This document shows, piece after piece, positions 1 to 8,896 of a stretch of DNA of 64,000 nt. Source of the stretch: an uncultured Planctomycetota bacterium (GTDB lineage: Bacteria; Planctomycetota; Phycisphaerae; UBA1845; UTPLA1); contig CAADGE010000048.1 in the NCBI GenBank assembly GCA_900696465.1, positions 372,001 through 436,000 of the forward strand. Direction: 5' to 3'. Within the stretch, counting starts at the first letter, position 1. Each line of letters begins with the position of its first letter. The notes under the pieces are model-generated. The model made no database searches. It was given only the letters and a program-made list of their open reading frames with translations, and was not told where the DNA came from. Position numbers and translations under genes: made by a program.

Positions 1-100
1 ATCTCATTGCTCCTTCCTGAGGTAAACTTGACTTGCTTGCTTCCCTGTACCGATTTACTCAGTTCACTGCCGGCCGGGACTTCCAGCCAACGAGTTATTC

Positions 101-535
101 CTAATTCGAATCACGACCAGCCGGCATGACGACGTTGTACCGCTCGCGAATCACTTTCATCACCGTCGGCACAAGCGTGTCTCGATACTGCGCAGCCAGA
201 ATGACCGAAACCACGTCCAGATCCAGTGCGTCACGCAGCAGCCGATGATCGGACTCACGCGAGACCAACAGACACGGAAAATCCAGCCCGTGCCGGCGCA
301 TCCGCCTCAAGAGGCCCAGCCCGCCGATTTCCGGAATCGCGTCGTCCACCACGCCCAGATGAAGCGGACCCCGCCGGGCAAGCCCCAGTACCTCATCTTC
401 ATTGCGGGACCAGTGAAGATTAACGCCGAGGTCGCTGAGCGAACCGGCCAGCCCGACTGCCCAGGGATCCTGAGCCGCGTGGACTATCATAATGTTCAAC
501 CGGATCGGCAGCATTCCTGACAAAGTCCTGGTCAT
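101..535 (-). CDS. response-regulator receiver-like protein (CheY fold)
   Basis: A 144-residue protein consisting of little more than one receiver-like domain. The hydrophobic strand LHLGVVDDAIPEIGG carries the Asp pair where receiver domains place the phospho-acceptor, and LLRRMRRHG then PCLLVSRESD match the following helix and strand. The usual acidic pair after strand 1 is not obvious: the segment there is MIVHAAQD, so phosphorylation chemistry is uncertain. No DNA-binding or catalytic output domain follows, so it could be a stand-alone signalling protein or a degenerate receiver. The start could be ATG at 535, 514 or 490; 490 would put the first receiver strand at the N-terminus. No histidine kinase lies next to it in the window. 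Confidence 0.6.
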   Translation of the reverse strand: MTRTLSGMLPIRLNIMIVHAAQDPWAVGLAGSLSDLGVNLHWSRNEDEVLGLARRGPLHLGVVDDAIPEIGGLGLLRRMRRHGLDFPCLLVSRESDHRLLRDALDLDVVSVILAAQYRDTLVPTVMKVIRERYNVVMPAGRDSN

Positions 536-874
536 GGTCTAAGCTTACGGATATTTCGGCGCAGTCCTCTGGCGCTCCACTGAACAAATGCAATGAACAT
601 GCCAGAGGCATGGTACAACCTTTCTGTAGACTGATGATTTTTAAATCATTACTAATAAATGACTTACACACAATTGCGCTGCCTATTATTGTTTGACAAA
701 GTCCGGGTGCACGGGCAGGAATGGCAGTCCAGGTATTCGGCGGAACCATCTCGGCTGTCAAACTGGCACATGGCATGATGGGCCGGCATGCTTGCAACGC
801 AGGAGGGGTTTCACCGAGTCGGCCGTGCCGACTATCTTCGCCAACTGCCAGACGAAGTACGGAGGTGCATCAGC
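536..874. other. divergent intergenic region with an AT-rich island
   Basis: This gap separates the leftward receiver protein from the rightward aldehyde dehydrogenase. Positions about 600-700 are strikingly AT-rich for this GC-rich window and contain -10-like TATTAT and -35-like TTGACA words, although no pair has ideal spacing. It probably holds both divergent promoters. I saw no RNA gene; open frames over 700-874 lack a ribosome-binding site and look like upstream extensions of the dehydrogenase. Confidence 0.4.
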
Positions 875-2317
875 ATGAAGGACCATTATCCCTGCTACGT
901 CGCCAACCTTCCGGAGATGACCGGTTCCCAACTTGCCGTCACAAACAAATACGACGGCAGCATTTTCGCCGCTGTCGCTCAGGCCGACGCGTCGACGATC
1001 ACGCGTGGAATCGAGGCCGCAGTCGAAGCGCGCGAACCCTGTCGCCGGCTGCCTGCATTCGCCCGCGCGGCCATCCTCGATCACGTGGTGCAGCGCTTGC
1101 GAGAACGTGCGGAGGAGTTGGCAATGGTCCTCGCCAATGAGGCCGGCAAGCCGATACGCGACGCACGAGGCGAAGTCAGCCGCGCGATCGACACGTTTCG
1201 AATCGCATCGGAGGAAACAACTCGAATCGTCGGCGAGTATCTCCCGCTGGATGTCTCCCCTCGCGCACAGGGTTGCGAAGGAATCTGGAAACGCGTTCCC
1301 GTCGGAGTCTGCTCTTTCATTTCACCGTTTAACTTTCCCCTCAACCTGGCGGCACACAAGATCGCTCCCGCGATCGCCGCCGGTTGTCCGTGGATTCTTA
1401 AGCCGGCATCCCTGACTCCCATCAGCGCGTTGATCCTCGGTGAAATCCTCGCGGAAACCGATCTGCCTGCCGGGGCCTTCAGCATTCTCCCCTGCAAACG
1501 AGATGCCGCCGATCTGTTCGTCACCGACGATCGCATCCAGTTACTGTCATTCACCGGTTCGCCCGATGTCGGCTGGGCGATGAAAGGCCGCGCGGGCAAG
1601 AAGAAGGTCGTCCTCGAACTTGGTGGCAATGCTGCCTGTATCATGGACCGCGGCGCCGACCTCGACTTCGCCGTAAGCCGCATCGTCTTCGGCGCTTTTT
1701 ACCAGTCGGGCCAATCCTGCATCAGCGTCCAGCGGGTGATGATCCACGAGTCTATTTATGAAAAGGCCCGGCCCATGCTCGTGGCTGCGGCCGCTGCACT
1801 CAAGTCCGGCGACCCGCTTCACGAAGACACATTCCTCGGGCCGCTGATCAGTGAACAGGAGGCCCGACGAGTCGAAGCATGGGTTGAGAGCGCCACGACG
1901 CGCGGCGCACGCGTACTCTGCGGTGGTCATCGAAGCGGATCATTCTACGAAGCAACCCTCCTCGAAGGCGCACCCGACGACGCGGATGTCAGTTGTACGG
2001 AAATCTTTGGACCCGTCGCCATACTCGAACCGTTCACCGACTTTGAATCCGCCTGTCGCCGAGTCAATGCCAGCCGCTACGGTCTACAGGCCGGCGTCTT
2101 TACGAACAATCTTGACTCCGCCTTTTATGCCGTCAACGAATTGGAGGTTGGCGCGGTGATCATCAACGACGTACCCGCATTCCGCGTCGACAGTATGCCC
2201 TATGGGGGCGTAAAGGACAGCGGCCTCGGCCGCGAAGGGGTACGCTTTGCCATGGAAGACATGACTGAACGCCGACTTGCCGTGCTCAACAAGGTGGGCC
2301 AGCGACCGGGGACCTGA
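875..2317 (+). CDS. NAD(P)-dependent aldehyde dehydrogenase
   Basis: A 480-residue enzyme of the aldehyde dehydrogenase superfamily, oxidising an aldehyde to the acid in the cytoplasm. SFISPFNFPLNLAAHKIAPA and PWILKPAS match the cofactor-binding region. E248 in VLELGGNA is the general base and C282 in SGQSCISVQ the nucleophile; their 34-residue spacing is that of the family. EIFGPV and the late PYGGVKDSGLGREG motif are present. I start at ATG 875 because GGAGG lies 9 bases upstream; an in-frame ATG at 788 has no such site. The substrate cannot be read from sequence: it resembles the broad group containing lactaldehyde, phosphonoacetaldehyde and GapN-like enzymes. It stands apart from the following FIST gene by 64 bases. 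Confidence 0.9.
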   Translation: MKDHYPCYVANLPEMTGSQLAVTNKYDGSIFAAVAQADASTITRGIEAAVEAREPCRRLPAFARAAILDHVVQRLRERAEELAMVLANEAGKPIRDARGEVSRAIDTFRIASEETTRIVGEYLPLDVSPRAQGCEGIWKRVPVGVCSFISPFNFPLNLAAHKIAPAIAAGCPWILKPASLTPISALILGEILAETDLPAGAFSILPCKRDAADLFVTDDRIQLLSFTGSPDVGWAMKGRAGKKKVVLELGGNAACIMDRGADLDFAVSRIVFGAFYQSGQSCISVQRVMIHESIYEKARPMLVAAAAALKSGDPLHEDTFLGPLISEQEARRVEAWVESATTRGARVLCGGHRSGSFYEATLLEGAPDDADVSCTEIFGPVAILEPFTDFESACRRVNASRYGLQAGVFTNNLDSAFYAVNELEVGAVIINDVPAFRVDSMPYGGVKDSGLGREGVRFAMEDMTERRLAVLNKVGQRPGT

Positions 2318-2381
2318 ATCCACTCTGCGATTCATGCTATGATATGGCATTCTCGTTAACTGCCCGAAGGAGATCAGGGAT

Positions 2382-3542
2382 ATGCAGTTCAAGGCCGCGA
2401 TCAGCACACTCAGCGATTCCAGCGCCGCCATCGCCCAGCTGCGGGCCGCGCTCGAAGGCATGGAACCCGACCTCGTCCTCCTGTTCGTCTCACCGCATCA
2501 CGCGGAGAATTGCGACGCGCTCATCGCCGAGACCCGCGACACCATCAACACGCGCAACATCATTGGATGCACCGCCGCCGGTATCATCGGGCCGGATCGT
2601 GAAGTCGAAGATGCGCCGGCTATTTCTGTCTGGGCCGCGAAACTCCCCGGCGTTCGCATCCTGCCGTTTGTCATCGATCAGAACGATGTGCAGTCTTACA
2701 CCGGAGCCGAGGCATGGTACGACCACCTCGGCGTTGCGAAGGATGCCTGCCCCGCATTCATCATTCTGCCCGACCCCTTCTCCGTCGATGTCGAAAGCTG
2801 TCTCGAGCAGCTCGACGACGCCTATCCCGGTAGCCGGATCGTCGGCGGCCTGGCCAGCAGCGCACACGCCCCGGGTGAAAACCGCCTCTTCCTGAACGAT
2901 CAGGTCCTGCGGCAGGGTCTCGTCGGCGTTTCGCTCTCCGGGCCCATCGCCATCGACACCATGGTATCGCAGGGTTGCAGACCCATCGGAGAGCCGTTTG
3001 TCGTCACCCGCGCCGAGCGAAATGTCATCCACGAACTGCGCGGCCGACCGGCGCTCGAAGTCGTCCGCGACATCTACGCCACCGCCCCCGCCGCCGACCA
3101 GGCCCTCATGCAGAACGGTCTGCACCTCGGTCGCGTCGTGAACGAGCGACTTGAGCGCTTCGGCCCCGGCGACTTCCTCATCAGAAATCTGATGGGCGTC
3201 GTCGGTGACAGTGCCTTGGCTGTCGGCACACTTATCCGCCCGGGGCAGACCGTCCAGTTCCACGTGCGCGACTCACGCAGCGCCGATCAGGAGATGAAGC
3301 AGCTTCTCAGTGAAAAGCTCGCCACCCTGCCGAGTTCGCCAGCCGGTGGGCTGCTCTTTACCTGCAACGGCCGCGGCAGCCGCATGTTCGGTTCACCGAA
3401 TCATGACATCGCGGTCGTTAACACCTTCGTGCGTGATTGCCAGGTCGCCGGCTTTTTCGCCGCAGGAGAAATCGGCCCAGTCGGAAACAAGACCTTCATC
3501 CACGGCTTTACCAGCAGTCTGATCCTCTTCCGCAAGCCGTAG
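2382..3542 (+). CDS. FIST-domain protein (FIST_N plus FIST_C)
   Basis: A 386-residue soluble protein made of a FIST N domain (about residues 25-220) and FIST C domain (about 225-370). The N-terminal LVLLFVSPHH and NIIGCTAAGIIG are characteristic, as are SRIVGGLASS in the middle and GLLFTCNGRG and GFFAAGEIGPVG near the end. FIST modules are proposed sensory domains binding small ligands such as amino acids. Here there is no kinase, GGDEF or methyl-accepting output domain, so it is the stand-alone version and its role is unknown. AAGGAG sits 9 bases before the ATG. Its stop is 59 bases from the end of the convergent lipoprotein gene. Confidence 0.85.
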   Translation: MQFKAAISTLSDSSAAIAQLRAALEGMEPDLVLLFVSPHHAENCDALIAETRDTINTRNIIGCTAAGIIGPDREVEDAPAISVWAAKLPGVRILPFVIDQNDVQSYTGAEAWYDHLGVAKDACPAFIILPDPFSVDVESCLEQLDDAYPGSRIVGGLASSAHAPGENRLFLNDQVLRQGLVGVSLSGPIAIDTMVSQGCRPIGEPFVVTRAERNVIHELRGRPALEVVRDIYATAPAADQALMQNGLHLGRVVNERLERFGPGDFLIRNLMGVVGDSALAVGTLIRPGQTVQFHVRDSRSADQEMKQLLSEKLATLPSSPAGGLLFTCNGRGSRMFGSPNHDIAVVNTFVRDCQVAGFFAAGEIGPVGNKTFIHGFTSSLILFRKP

Positions 3543-3601
3543 CCAGTTGCTTTATTCCTTGGCATGCCGAGTTGTTGTCATACGGCTTGTTTGGTGACGC
3601 G

Positions 3602-5374
3602 TCACTTGAGCGTCACCAGGACGCGGATCATGCCGCGGCCTTTACGGAGCGGCTCCATGGCCTTGCCGAGGATCGCGCCGGTGGGATAGACCACGGCACC
3701 CTGTACCTCCTGCGGCACGGCCTTCATCGCATGGCCCGGCGTCGAGGACGTGGTCAGCAGATCACCAGGTCGGATCGGGCCGCCCTCGTCGCATACCTTC
3801 GTCGGCACGATGCCGATGATGGCGACGGGAACTTCGTCCTTATCGACGCGTATATCGCCCTGGCCCTTATCCGCACCCAGGAGGCCGGGCCGCGTGGAAT
3901 AGACTCCGGCCACTCGGGTGTCGTTGCGCCGCACGCACTTTTTCACACGGCCACCCTGCGATTCACTCAACACCAGCACGTCACCCGGTTCATAGTTCTT
4001 AATCTTGCCGACCACCCGAAGACTCTCCGCGAAGTCGCCCCCTGCGACGTAGGTGCCGTTCTTGTTAATGTGGAACTTCTGTACAGGGGCATTCGGCGGC
4101 GACCAGTCCAGACCCTGGACAAAATCGTTGTCGCCGCTCGGAGCTCGGTGCATCTTGATGACCGGAATCGTGTCTTCGGAGAGACGCTGCCGAATCCAAA
4201 GCGCCTCGCCGCCGCCGTCCAGCTTCTCAACCATGACGGCCGCATTGGTCGTCGTCGTGCTCAATCCCGAAAGGGAGTTGGCGCGTGTCAAGCGAATGCC
4301 ACCGGAGGAAGCGACGAAGAACTGATTCGGGCCATACGATGGGGTAAACACGTTCCCGCGACCGGAGTCTGCCCAGACGAAGCAACCGTCGTGGTCGGCT
4401 CGCGCCTGATATCCCGCGGCGAAGCTGCGAGCCCCGTTGGCTTCGTTACCAGAGCCGCCCGGGACTGTCGAATAGAGCCCTGTTGCCTTGTTATTGCGTC
4501 CTCCTGCCACGACTCCAAGAGCCGCGCTGACCAGGTTGTTCTCGCCGCCTCCGATGAACGATCCAATTTCTTGAGCACGGTTGTTGTTGCCGCCGCAGAC
4601 TGTCGTGTAGAAGTATATCGCTTGATTCAGTTGGCCGCCGCCGATGAAAGCGCTTTGACCCGTTGCATTGTTAAATGCGCCGCCGCCGACGACGGCCGTA
4701 ACACCGGCCTCGTTGCTCGTGCCACCCAGGATCGCTCCAAAGCTCCCGGACACGACGTTGTTCGAACCGCCGCCGATCGTGCCGACATCCGACATGATCT
4801 TATTGGCAAAAGTCTCGATGATCCCGTTATCATTGATTTCATAGCCGCCGAAAACGGTCGCCCCGATGACGCCGGGTGTGACGGAGTTTCCGTCGTACCC
4901 ACCGATCACATTGAGACCCACAAGGGTGCGGTTCAGCTGCGCGCCATCGTCACGCATCGCGTGTTCCAAGCGCAGTGCACGGCGGTTGTTTGCGCGAATA
5001 TCCATCGGCCGATCGTCCGTCGTGCCAAGAAATTGCGCGGCGGGATCGATATTCGCATTACCCCCTTGCTTCCAGTAGCGCATGTCGGTGAAGACGGCAT
5101 CGAGTGATACCTCGCCGGCGTTGACGGCGATACCTTCGCCGGCAGTCACGGTGGCGTTCGTGCCGGGCGGCCCCTGCGGACCGGGGGGACCTTGCGCGCC
5201 TTGGGGACCCTGCGGTCCTGCAGGACCTTGCACGCTGGCGACGTCTGGGGCGTTCGGCGTTGTCGAACCCGCCGGCACCATGCCTCCCATGCTTGTGTCG
5301 CAACCCGCCGACAAGAGCAAGATCATCGCACATGCAGAACAGAGGAAAACAAACCGACTTCGATATGCTGGCAT
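3602..5374 (-). CDS. surface lipoprotein with collagen-like, YadA-head-like and C-terminal chaperone-like regions
   Basis: A 590-residue putative surface lipoprotein. The N-terminus has a basic-hydrophobic signal ending in the lipobox LSAGC. A short run of Gly-Pro-x triplets (GPQGPQGAQGPPGPQGPPG) follows at about residues 50-70. Residues 130-320 are a ladder of IGGG-x-N, GGTSNE, GGGAFNN and GGGENN units resembling the left-handed beta-roll of YadA-type heads. The C-terminus (GDVLVLSESQGG, IRPGDLLTTS, GAILGKAMEPL) resembles the peptidase_G2/intramolecular-chaperone-like tail of large extracellular proteins. ATG 5374 is chosen because GGAGG lies 6 bases upstream. The three-part build suggests a trimeric fibre that processes itself. 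No transporter gene lies beside it. Confidence 0.7.
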   Translation of the reverse strand: MPAYRSRFVFLCSACAMILLLSAGCDTSMGGMVPAGSTTPNAPDVASVQGPAGPQGPQGAQGPPGPQGPPGTNATVTAGEGIAVNAGEVSLDAVFTDMRYWKQGGNANIDPAAQFLGTTDDRPMDIRANNRRALRLEHAMRDDGAQLNRTLVGLNVIGGYDGNSVTPGVIGATVFGGYEINDNGIIETFANKIMSDVGTIGGGSNNVVSGSFGAILGGTSNEAGVTAVVGGGAFNNATGQSAFIGGGQLNQAIYFYTTVCGGNNNRAQEIGSFIGGGENNLVSAALGVVAGGRNNKATGLYSTVPGGSGNEANGARSFAAGYQARADHDGCFVWADSGRGNVFTPSYGPNQFFVASSGGIRLTRANSLSGLSTTTTNAAVMVEKLDGGGEALWIRQRLSEDTIPVIKMHRAPSGDNDFVQGLDWSPPNAPVQKFHINKNGTYVAGGDFAESLRVVGKIKNYEPGDVLVLSESQGGRVKKCVRRNDTRVAGVYSTRPGLLGADKGQGDIRVDKDEVPVAIIGIVPTKVCDEGGPIRPGDLLTTSSTPGHAMKAVPQEVQGAVVYPTGAILGKAMEPLRKGRGMIRVLVTLK

Positions 5375-5560
5375 GATGCACCTCCGAACTTGGCGCATGT
5401 GACGCCGAGGCACAGAACGGCGGCACGAGTGGCGCGCGGAAATGCTCGAACGAGTGAATTATACCACTGATGACATTCTAAACTAAAGCAGGAGGATCTG
5501 TTCTTGGGGCGCTGGTATCGCTTGATGGTACTCGACACCACCGGTCGTTTTTTAAGAATC

Positions 5561-5579
5561 AACGGATATTAGAACCGTT
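5561..5579 (-). terminator. weak stem-loop after phhB
   Basis: AACGG and CCGTT form a 5-bp stem with a 9-base loop just downstream of the phhB stop on the minus strand. Only a short T-containing stretch follows, so termination would be weak. Confidence 0.3.
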
Positions 5580-5595
5580 TTATCTCGGCTACGCT

Positions 5596-5928
5596 TCAGG
5601 CCGTGGTCAGTCGGTCGATCTTCGCCGCCAGGACGAAATCGCTCTCGGTAAGTCCGTCGATCTTGTGCGTCCAGATTTCGATACGCACCATGCCCCACGA
5701 CAGGTAGATGTCCGGGTGATGGCCTTCCTCCTCTGCCACCGCGCCGACCCGGTTGACGAAATCCAGCGCCTGTTTGAAATCAGGGAAGGTGAATGTCCGC
5801 AGGATGTGGTGGTTCTTCTCCACGCCCCAGCCGTGCAGTCGCCCAAGTAGCTCCTGGACACGCTCGGCCGACAGCGTCGGCACACCCCCCTGACACGGCA
5901 CGCACTTCTGATCCGCAAGATCGCTCAT
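5596..5928 (-). CDS. phhB: pterin-4a-carbinolamine dehydratase
   Basis: A 110-residue enzyme that dehydrates 4a-hydroxytetrahydropterin during recycling of tetrahydrobiopterin after aromatic amino-acid hydroxylation. The active-site signature EEGHHPD is followed by the strand VRIEIWTHKIDGLTESDF, matching the DCoH/PCD fold along its whole length. GGAGGAG lies 7 bases before the ATG. No phenylalanine hydroxylase gene is seen nearby, so the hydroxylase partner is elsewhere or the protein acts with molybdopterin enzymes, as proposed for PCD-like proteins in other bacteria. It ends about 220 bases before the leftward lipoprotein gene, so the two are probably separate transcripts. Confidence 0.93.
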   Translation of the reverse strand: MSDLADQKCVPCQGGVPTLSAERVQELLGRLHGWGVEKNHHILRTFTFPDFKQALDFVNRVGAVAEEEGHHPDIYLSWGMVRIEIWTHKIDGLTESDFVLAAKIDRLTTA

Positions 5929-5983
5929 GGCACGCTCCTCCCGGACCTATGATAGCCCGAAAGCCGCTTCGTGAGGCAACCCG

Positions 5984-8710
5984 TCACGGACAGCCCTGCC
6001 CCAGCAGACACGCAACAAAGAACGTAACATCCGCGTCGTCAATCACTCCATTGGCATCCATATCCGCACAGGCACAGGCCGGAGTCGTCGGCAGGCCGTT
6101 CAGGTAGCAAACCACCATGGCACTGATGTCCGCACCATCGCGCTTCGTATCTGCATTCAAGTCGCCTCGAAGTCCCTGACAGATGCAGTCAACCGGCCCA
6201 TCCTCGCAAACATCCAGCAGCCCGTTTGCATTGCAGTCGGCCGCCGGGTCCGCGGCGATTTCGCAGGCATCGGGGATGATGTTGTCGTTGCAGTCGAGCG
6301 AGTCGATCACCACCGCATCGAGATGCACTTGATCGATCATCCAGCCCAAGAGGATATTCAAAAACGACGTCCGCGAATCGAAATGGAACGCCAGTGTGAC
6401 CGTCTGTCCCTCGTAGGCCGTGAGGTCCACCGTCCGAACGCGCCACACATTGACCGGCACACCGGACGATGTCCCGCTCACATCGTCCACCTCCACGCCG
6501 TTGACCGACACCCACGCCCAGTCGCGGCCGCTCACGTTTGAATTGCCGCCCTCGCCCCCGTATGCCGAGCAGTAAGTCAACGTGATCCGCTGCACGCCCG
6601 TGGGCAGTTGCACCGCCGGCGCCGTCAGTACGCCCGCGTTCGCCGCCCCCGTATTGAAATTGCAGCTCCCGTCGAGGCCGTAGTACGCCCAGCGGACCGG
6701 GTTGCAGTTGTTCTCCCTCGGACAGGCGCTAGTCGTATGCCACAGGCCGGTCGCCGACCACCCGGTCGGCAGGCCGCCGCCCTCGAAATTCTCGCTAAGC
6801 AGAACGTGCGTGCCGTTCAGTTCGCACTCATCGGGCACCTGATTGGTATCGCAATCCTGACTCGTTCCGTCGAAGATGTCACAGATGTCCGTGATGCTGT
6901 TGTCGTTGCAATCCTCATTCGGTTCGCACACATCCGGCACCAGGTTCTGGTTGCAATCCTCCAACTCACCCAACGGCGGTACCTCGCACTCGTCGGGGAT
7001 CAGATTCTGATTGCAGTCACCGCTCGTCCCCAGAAACACGTCGCACAAATCCGGCACGCCGTTGTTGTTGCAGTCCAGCAGGCCGCCGTACTCACATTCG
7101 TCCGGCACGCCGTTTGCGTTGCAGTCCTGACTCGTGTTCGAGGCGATATCGCAGGCATCGGCGATCCCGTTTCCGTTGCAATCCGGCTCGCACTCGTCGG
7201 GCACGCCGTTGGAGTTGCAATCTTCACTCGTCGAGTCGGCAATGTCGTCGGCATCCGGCACGCCGTTCGTATTGCAGTCGTCGACGAGGATCCGCATGTA
7301 ATAAACATCCTGCTCGCCGTTAAACGTGGCCGCGTAGGCGAGGTGCACACCGAAGAGGTCAGACTCCATGTCGTAGTAATCACCCAGCTTGTTCTGATTC
7401 GGAAAACCGACCAGCGAATCGAATTGCGGCGTCAGCGGCGTATTGGCCGTCCACGATAGACCTCCGTCGGTCGAATAAGAGTAATAAACGCGCGACAGCA
7501 TCTGATTGGGATCATCGCGCGTATCGTTCCAGACGATGTCGATTCGTCCATTCGGCGCCACAGACATCGTGCCGAACCACTGCCATGCCCCGTTATTCAG
7601 TGCGTCATCATTAATCCGCACCGGCGCGCTCCACGTCTGACCGCCGTCCGTGCTCCGAGAGAACATCACATCCATCGGATCGCCTCCCGGCGGATCGACG
7701 GATGCGCACAGATACGCATGGCCTCGTCGCGAGCCGAAGGATTGATCAATCGCGATCCACACCTGCCCAAGCAGTCCATCCGGATTCGGCCCGCCGCCGC
7801 CGCGAAGCGCACCACCCAGCAGATTGCCCGTCACCGTCATGTTGAACGTTGGCGCCTGGGCGGGGTCTTTTGCATTGTCGGATCGAGCCACCACAAAGTT
7901 GGAGTTCGTAAACGTCGGAAAATCTACGCCCGCCACATAGACCTCGCCATCAGGACCGACCGCCACCGTGCCGAAGACCGCCGGCAGCGGCATCGGCACC
8001 GGCGCCTCCCAGCTCAAACCGTGATTCGTCGAACGACAGAATGTATTGCTGTTCGTGCAGGTAGCGGCGAAGCTCCACGCCTGATAAAGATGCCCGGAGC
8101 CCAGGCCGAACGTTCGCACGTCGACATCCATCCACGCCTTGTCCCCGCCGTGCGCCGCCACCTGGGTAGGCCAGCTCATGCCCTGGTCCGCGGAAAGATA
8201 CACATCAATACAAAACGTACTGCGCAGACTGTTGTAAAAAAACCGGCCGAATCCGTCGGAACACAGCACCGGATCGCTGCGAAAGACGCCCGGCTGTACC
8301 ACGCCGGGAAACGTCCACGTCTGCCCGCCATCGACCGAGAAGCCGAACCCCGCCTGTCGAAAATTGGACGTGATCGTGTCGAACTGCCGCCAGCCGATCG
8401 CCATTCGGCTCGGATCGCTCGGATCGATGGCGATCGACGGCTCGTTGGCCGCATCGCCGACGATGTTCAACCCTTGCGAATCAACATTGACCTGCACACT
8501 GCCCGCCGGCGCGCGTGGCGCCGCCACCTCGACTGCTGTTCGCGGTCGGGCAATGTACGAATCCTCCTGCCGTTCAAGGTGCGGAGAATCCGGCACGGCG
8601 GGCTTCTTAGCAGAATCCTGTTCTGCTCCGGCTGCTCCGACCGTCATCAACACAAGACCAAGGAAAGTTAGAATACAAAGACCTGCAATCACGGCGCGCG
8701 AAGAAAACAT
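5984..8710 (-). CDS. secreted BNR/sialidase-fold protein with 11 DCNxNGxPDxCE repeats and a dockerin-like tail
   Basis: A 908-residue exported protein. The start at 8710 (GGAG 8 bases upstream) gives a classic signal peptide ending near VGAAGA. Residues about 85-500 hold at least four Asp-box motifs of the S-x-D-G-G-x-x-W type (STDGGQTWSAP, STDGGLSW), typical of BNR beta-propellers, but sialidase catalytic residues are not evident. Eleven DCN-x-N-G-x-P-D-x-C-E units follow, probably calcium-binding rods, interrupted by an adhesion/jelly-roll-like module (about 660-790). The end, GDLNADTKRDGADI...DMDANGVIDDADV, resembles a type I dockerin pair. Such proteins are typical of planctomycetes; the ligand is unknown. 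Confidence 0.75.
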   Translation of the reverse strand: MFSSRAVIAGLCILTFLGLVLMTVGAAGAEQDSAKKPAVPDSPHLERQEDSYIARPRTAVEVAAPRAPAGSVQVNVDSQGLNIVGDAANEPSIAIDPSDPSRMAIGWRQFDTITSNFRQAGFGFSVDGGQTWTFPGVVQPGVFRSDPVLCSDGFGRFFYNSLRSTFCIDVYLSADQGMSWPTQVAAHGGDKAWMDVDVRTFGLGSGHLYQAWSFAATCTNSNTFCRSTNHGLSWEAPVPMPLPAVFGTVAVGPDGEVYVAGVDFPTFTNSNFVVARSDNAKDPAQAPTFNMTVTGNLLGGALRGGGGPNPDGLLGQVWIAIDQSFGSRRGHAYLCASVDPPGGDPMDVMFSRSTDGGQTWSAPVRINDDALNNGAWQWFGTMSVAPNGRIDIVWNDTRDDPNQMLSRVYYSYSTDGGLSWTANTPLTPQFDSLVGFPNQNKLGDYYDMESDLFGVHLAYAATFNGEQDVYYMRILVDDCNTNGVPDADDIADSTSEDCNSNGVPDECEPDCNGNGIADACDIASNTSQDCNANGVPDECEYGGLLDCNNNGVPDLCDVFLGTSGDCNQNLIPDECEVPPLGELEDCNQNLVPDVCEPNEDCNDNSITDICDIFDGTSQDCDTNQVPDECELNGTHVLLSENFEGGGLPTGWSATGLWHTTSACPRENNCNPVRWAYYGLDGSCNFNTGAANAGVLTAPAVQLPTGVQRITLTYCSAYGGEGGNSNVSGRDWAWVSVNGVEVDDVSGTSSGVPVNVWRVRTVDLTAYEGQTVTLAFHFDSRTSFLNILLGWMIDQVHLDAVVIDSLDCNDNIIPDACEIAADPAADCNANGLLDVCEDGPVDCICQGLRGDLNADTKRDGADISAMVVCYLNGLPTTPACACADMDANGVIDDADVTFFVACLLGQGCP

Positions 8711-8896
8711 ACGAACAACTCCGAATATGTCCGACTCACATGACTGGAATGAGCGAACGTCCTGCCCGCCCCACCCGAGAGGACACGCCTGACGAGGTCG
8801 GCGGATCGAGATGCGCCCCACGAGGAACAGGCATTTTACGAGAAAACAGGTGAGAATTGCAAGCATGCACCGTCGTCCGGCTTCAGCTTTTCCGGA

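Noticed and set aside
3437-5107. 556-codon plus-strand open frame
   Set aside because: It runs antisense through the collagen-like/YadA-like lipoprotein, which has a ribosome-binding site, lipobox and repeat structure. The antisense product has no recognisable feature.
6608-7459. 283-codon plus-strand open frame and a possible CRISPR-like spacing of repeats
   Set aside because: The regular DNA repeats here encode the DCNxNGxPDxCE units on the minus strand; spacing and sequence vary as expected for protein repeats, and there is no cas gene.
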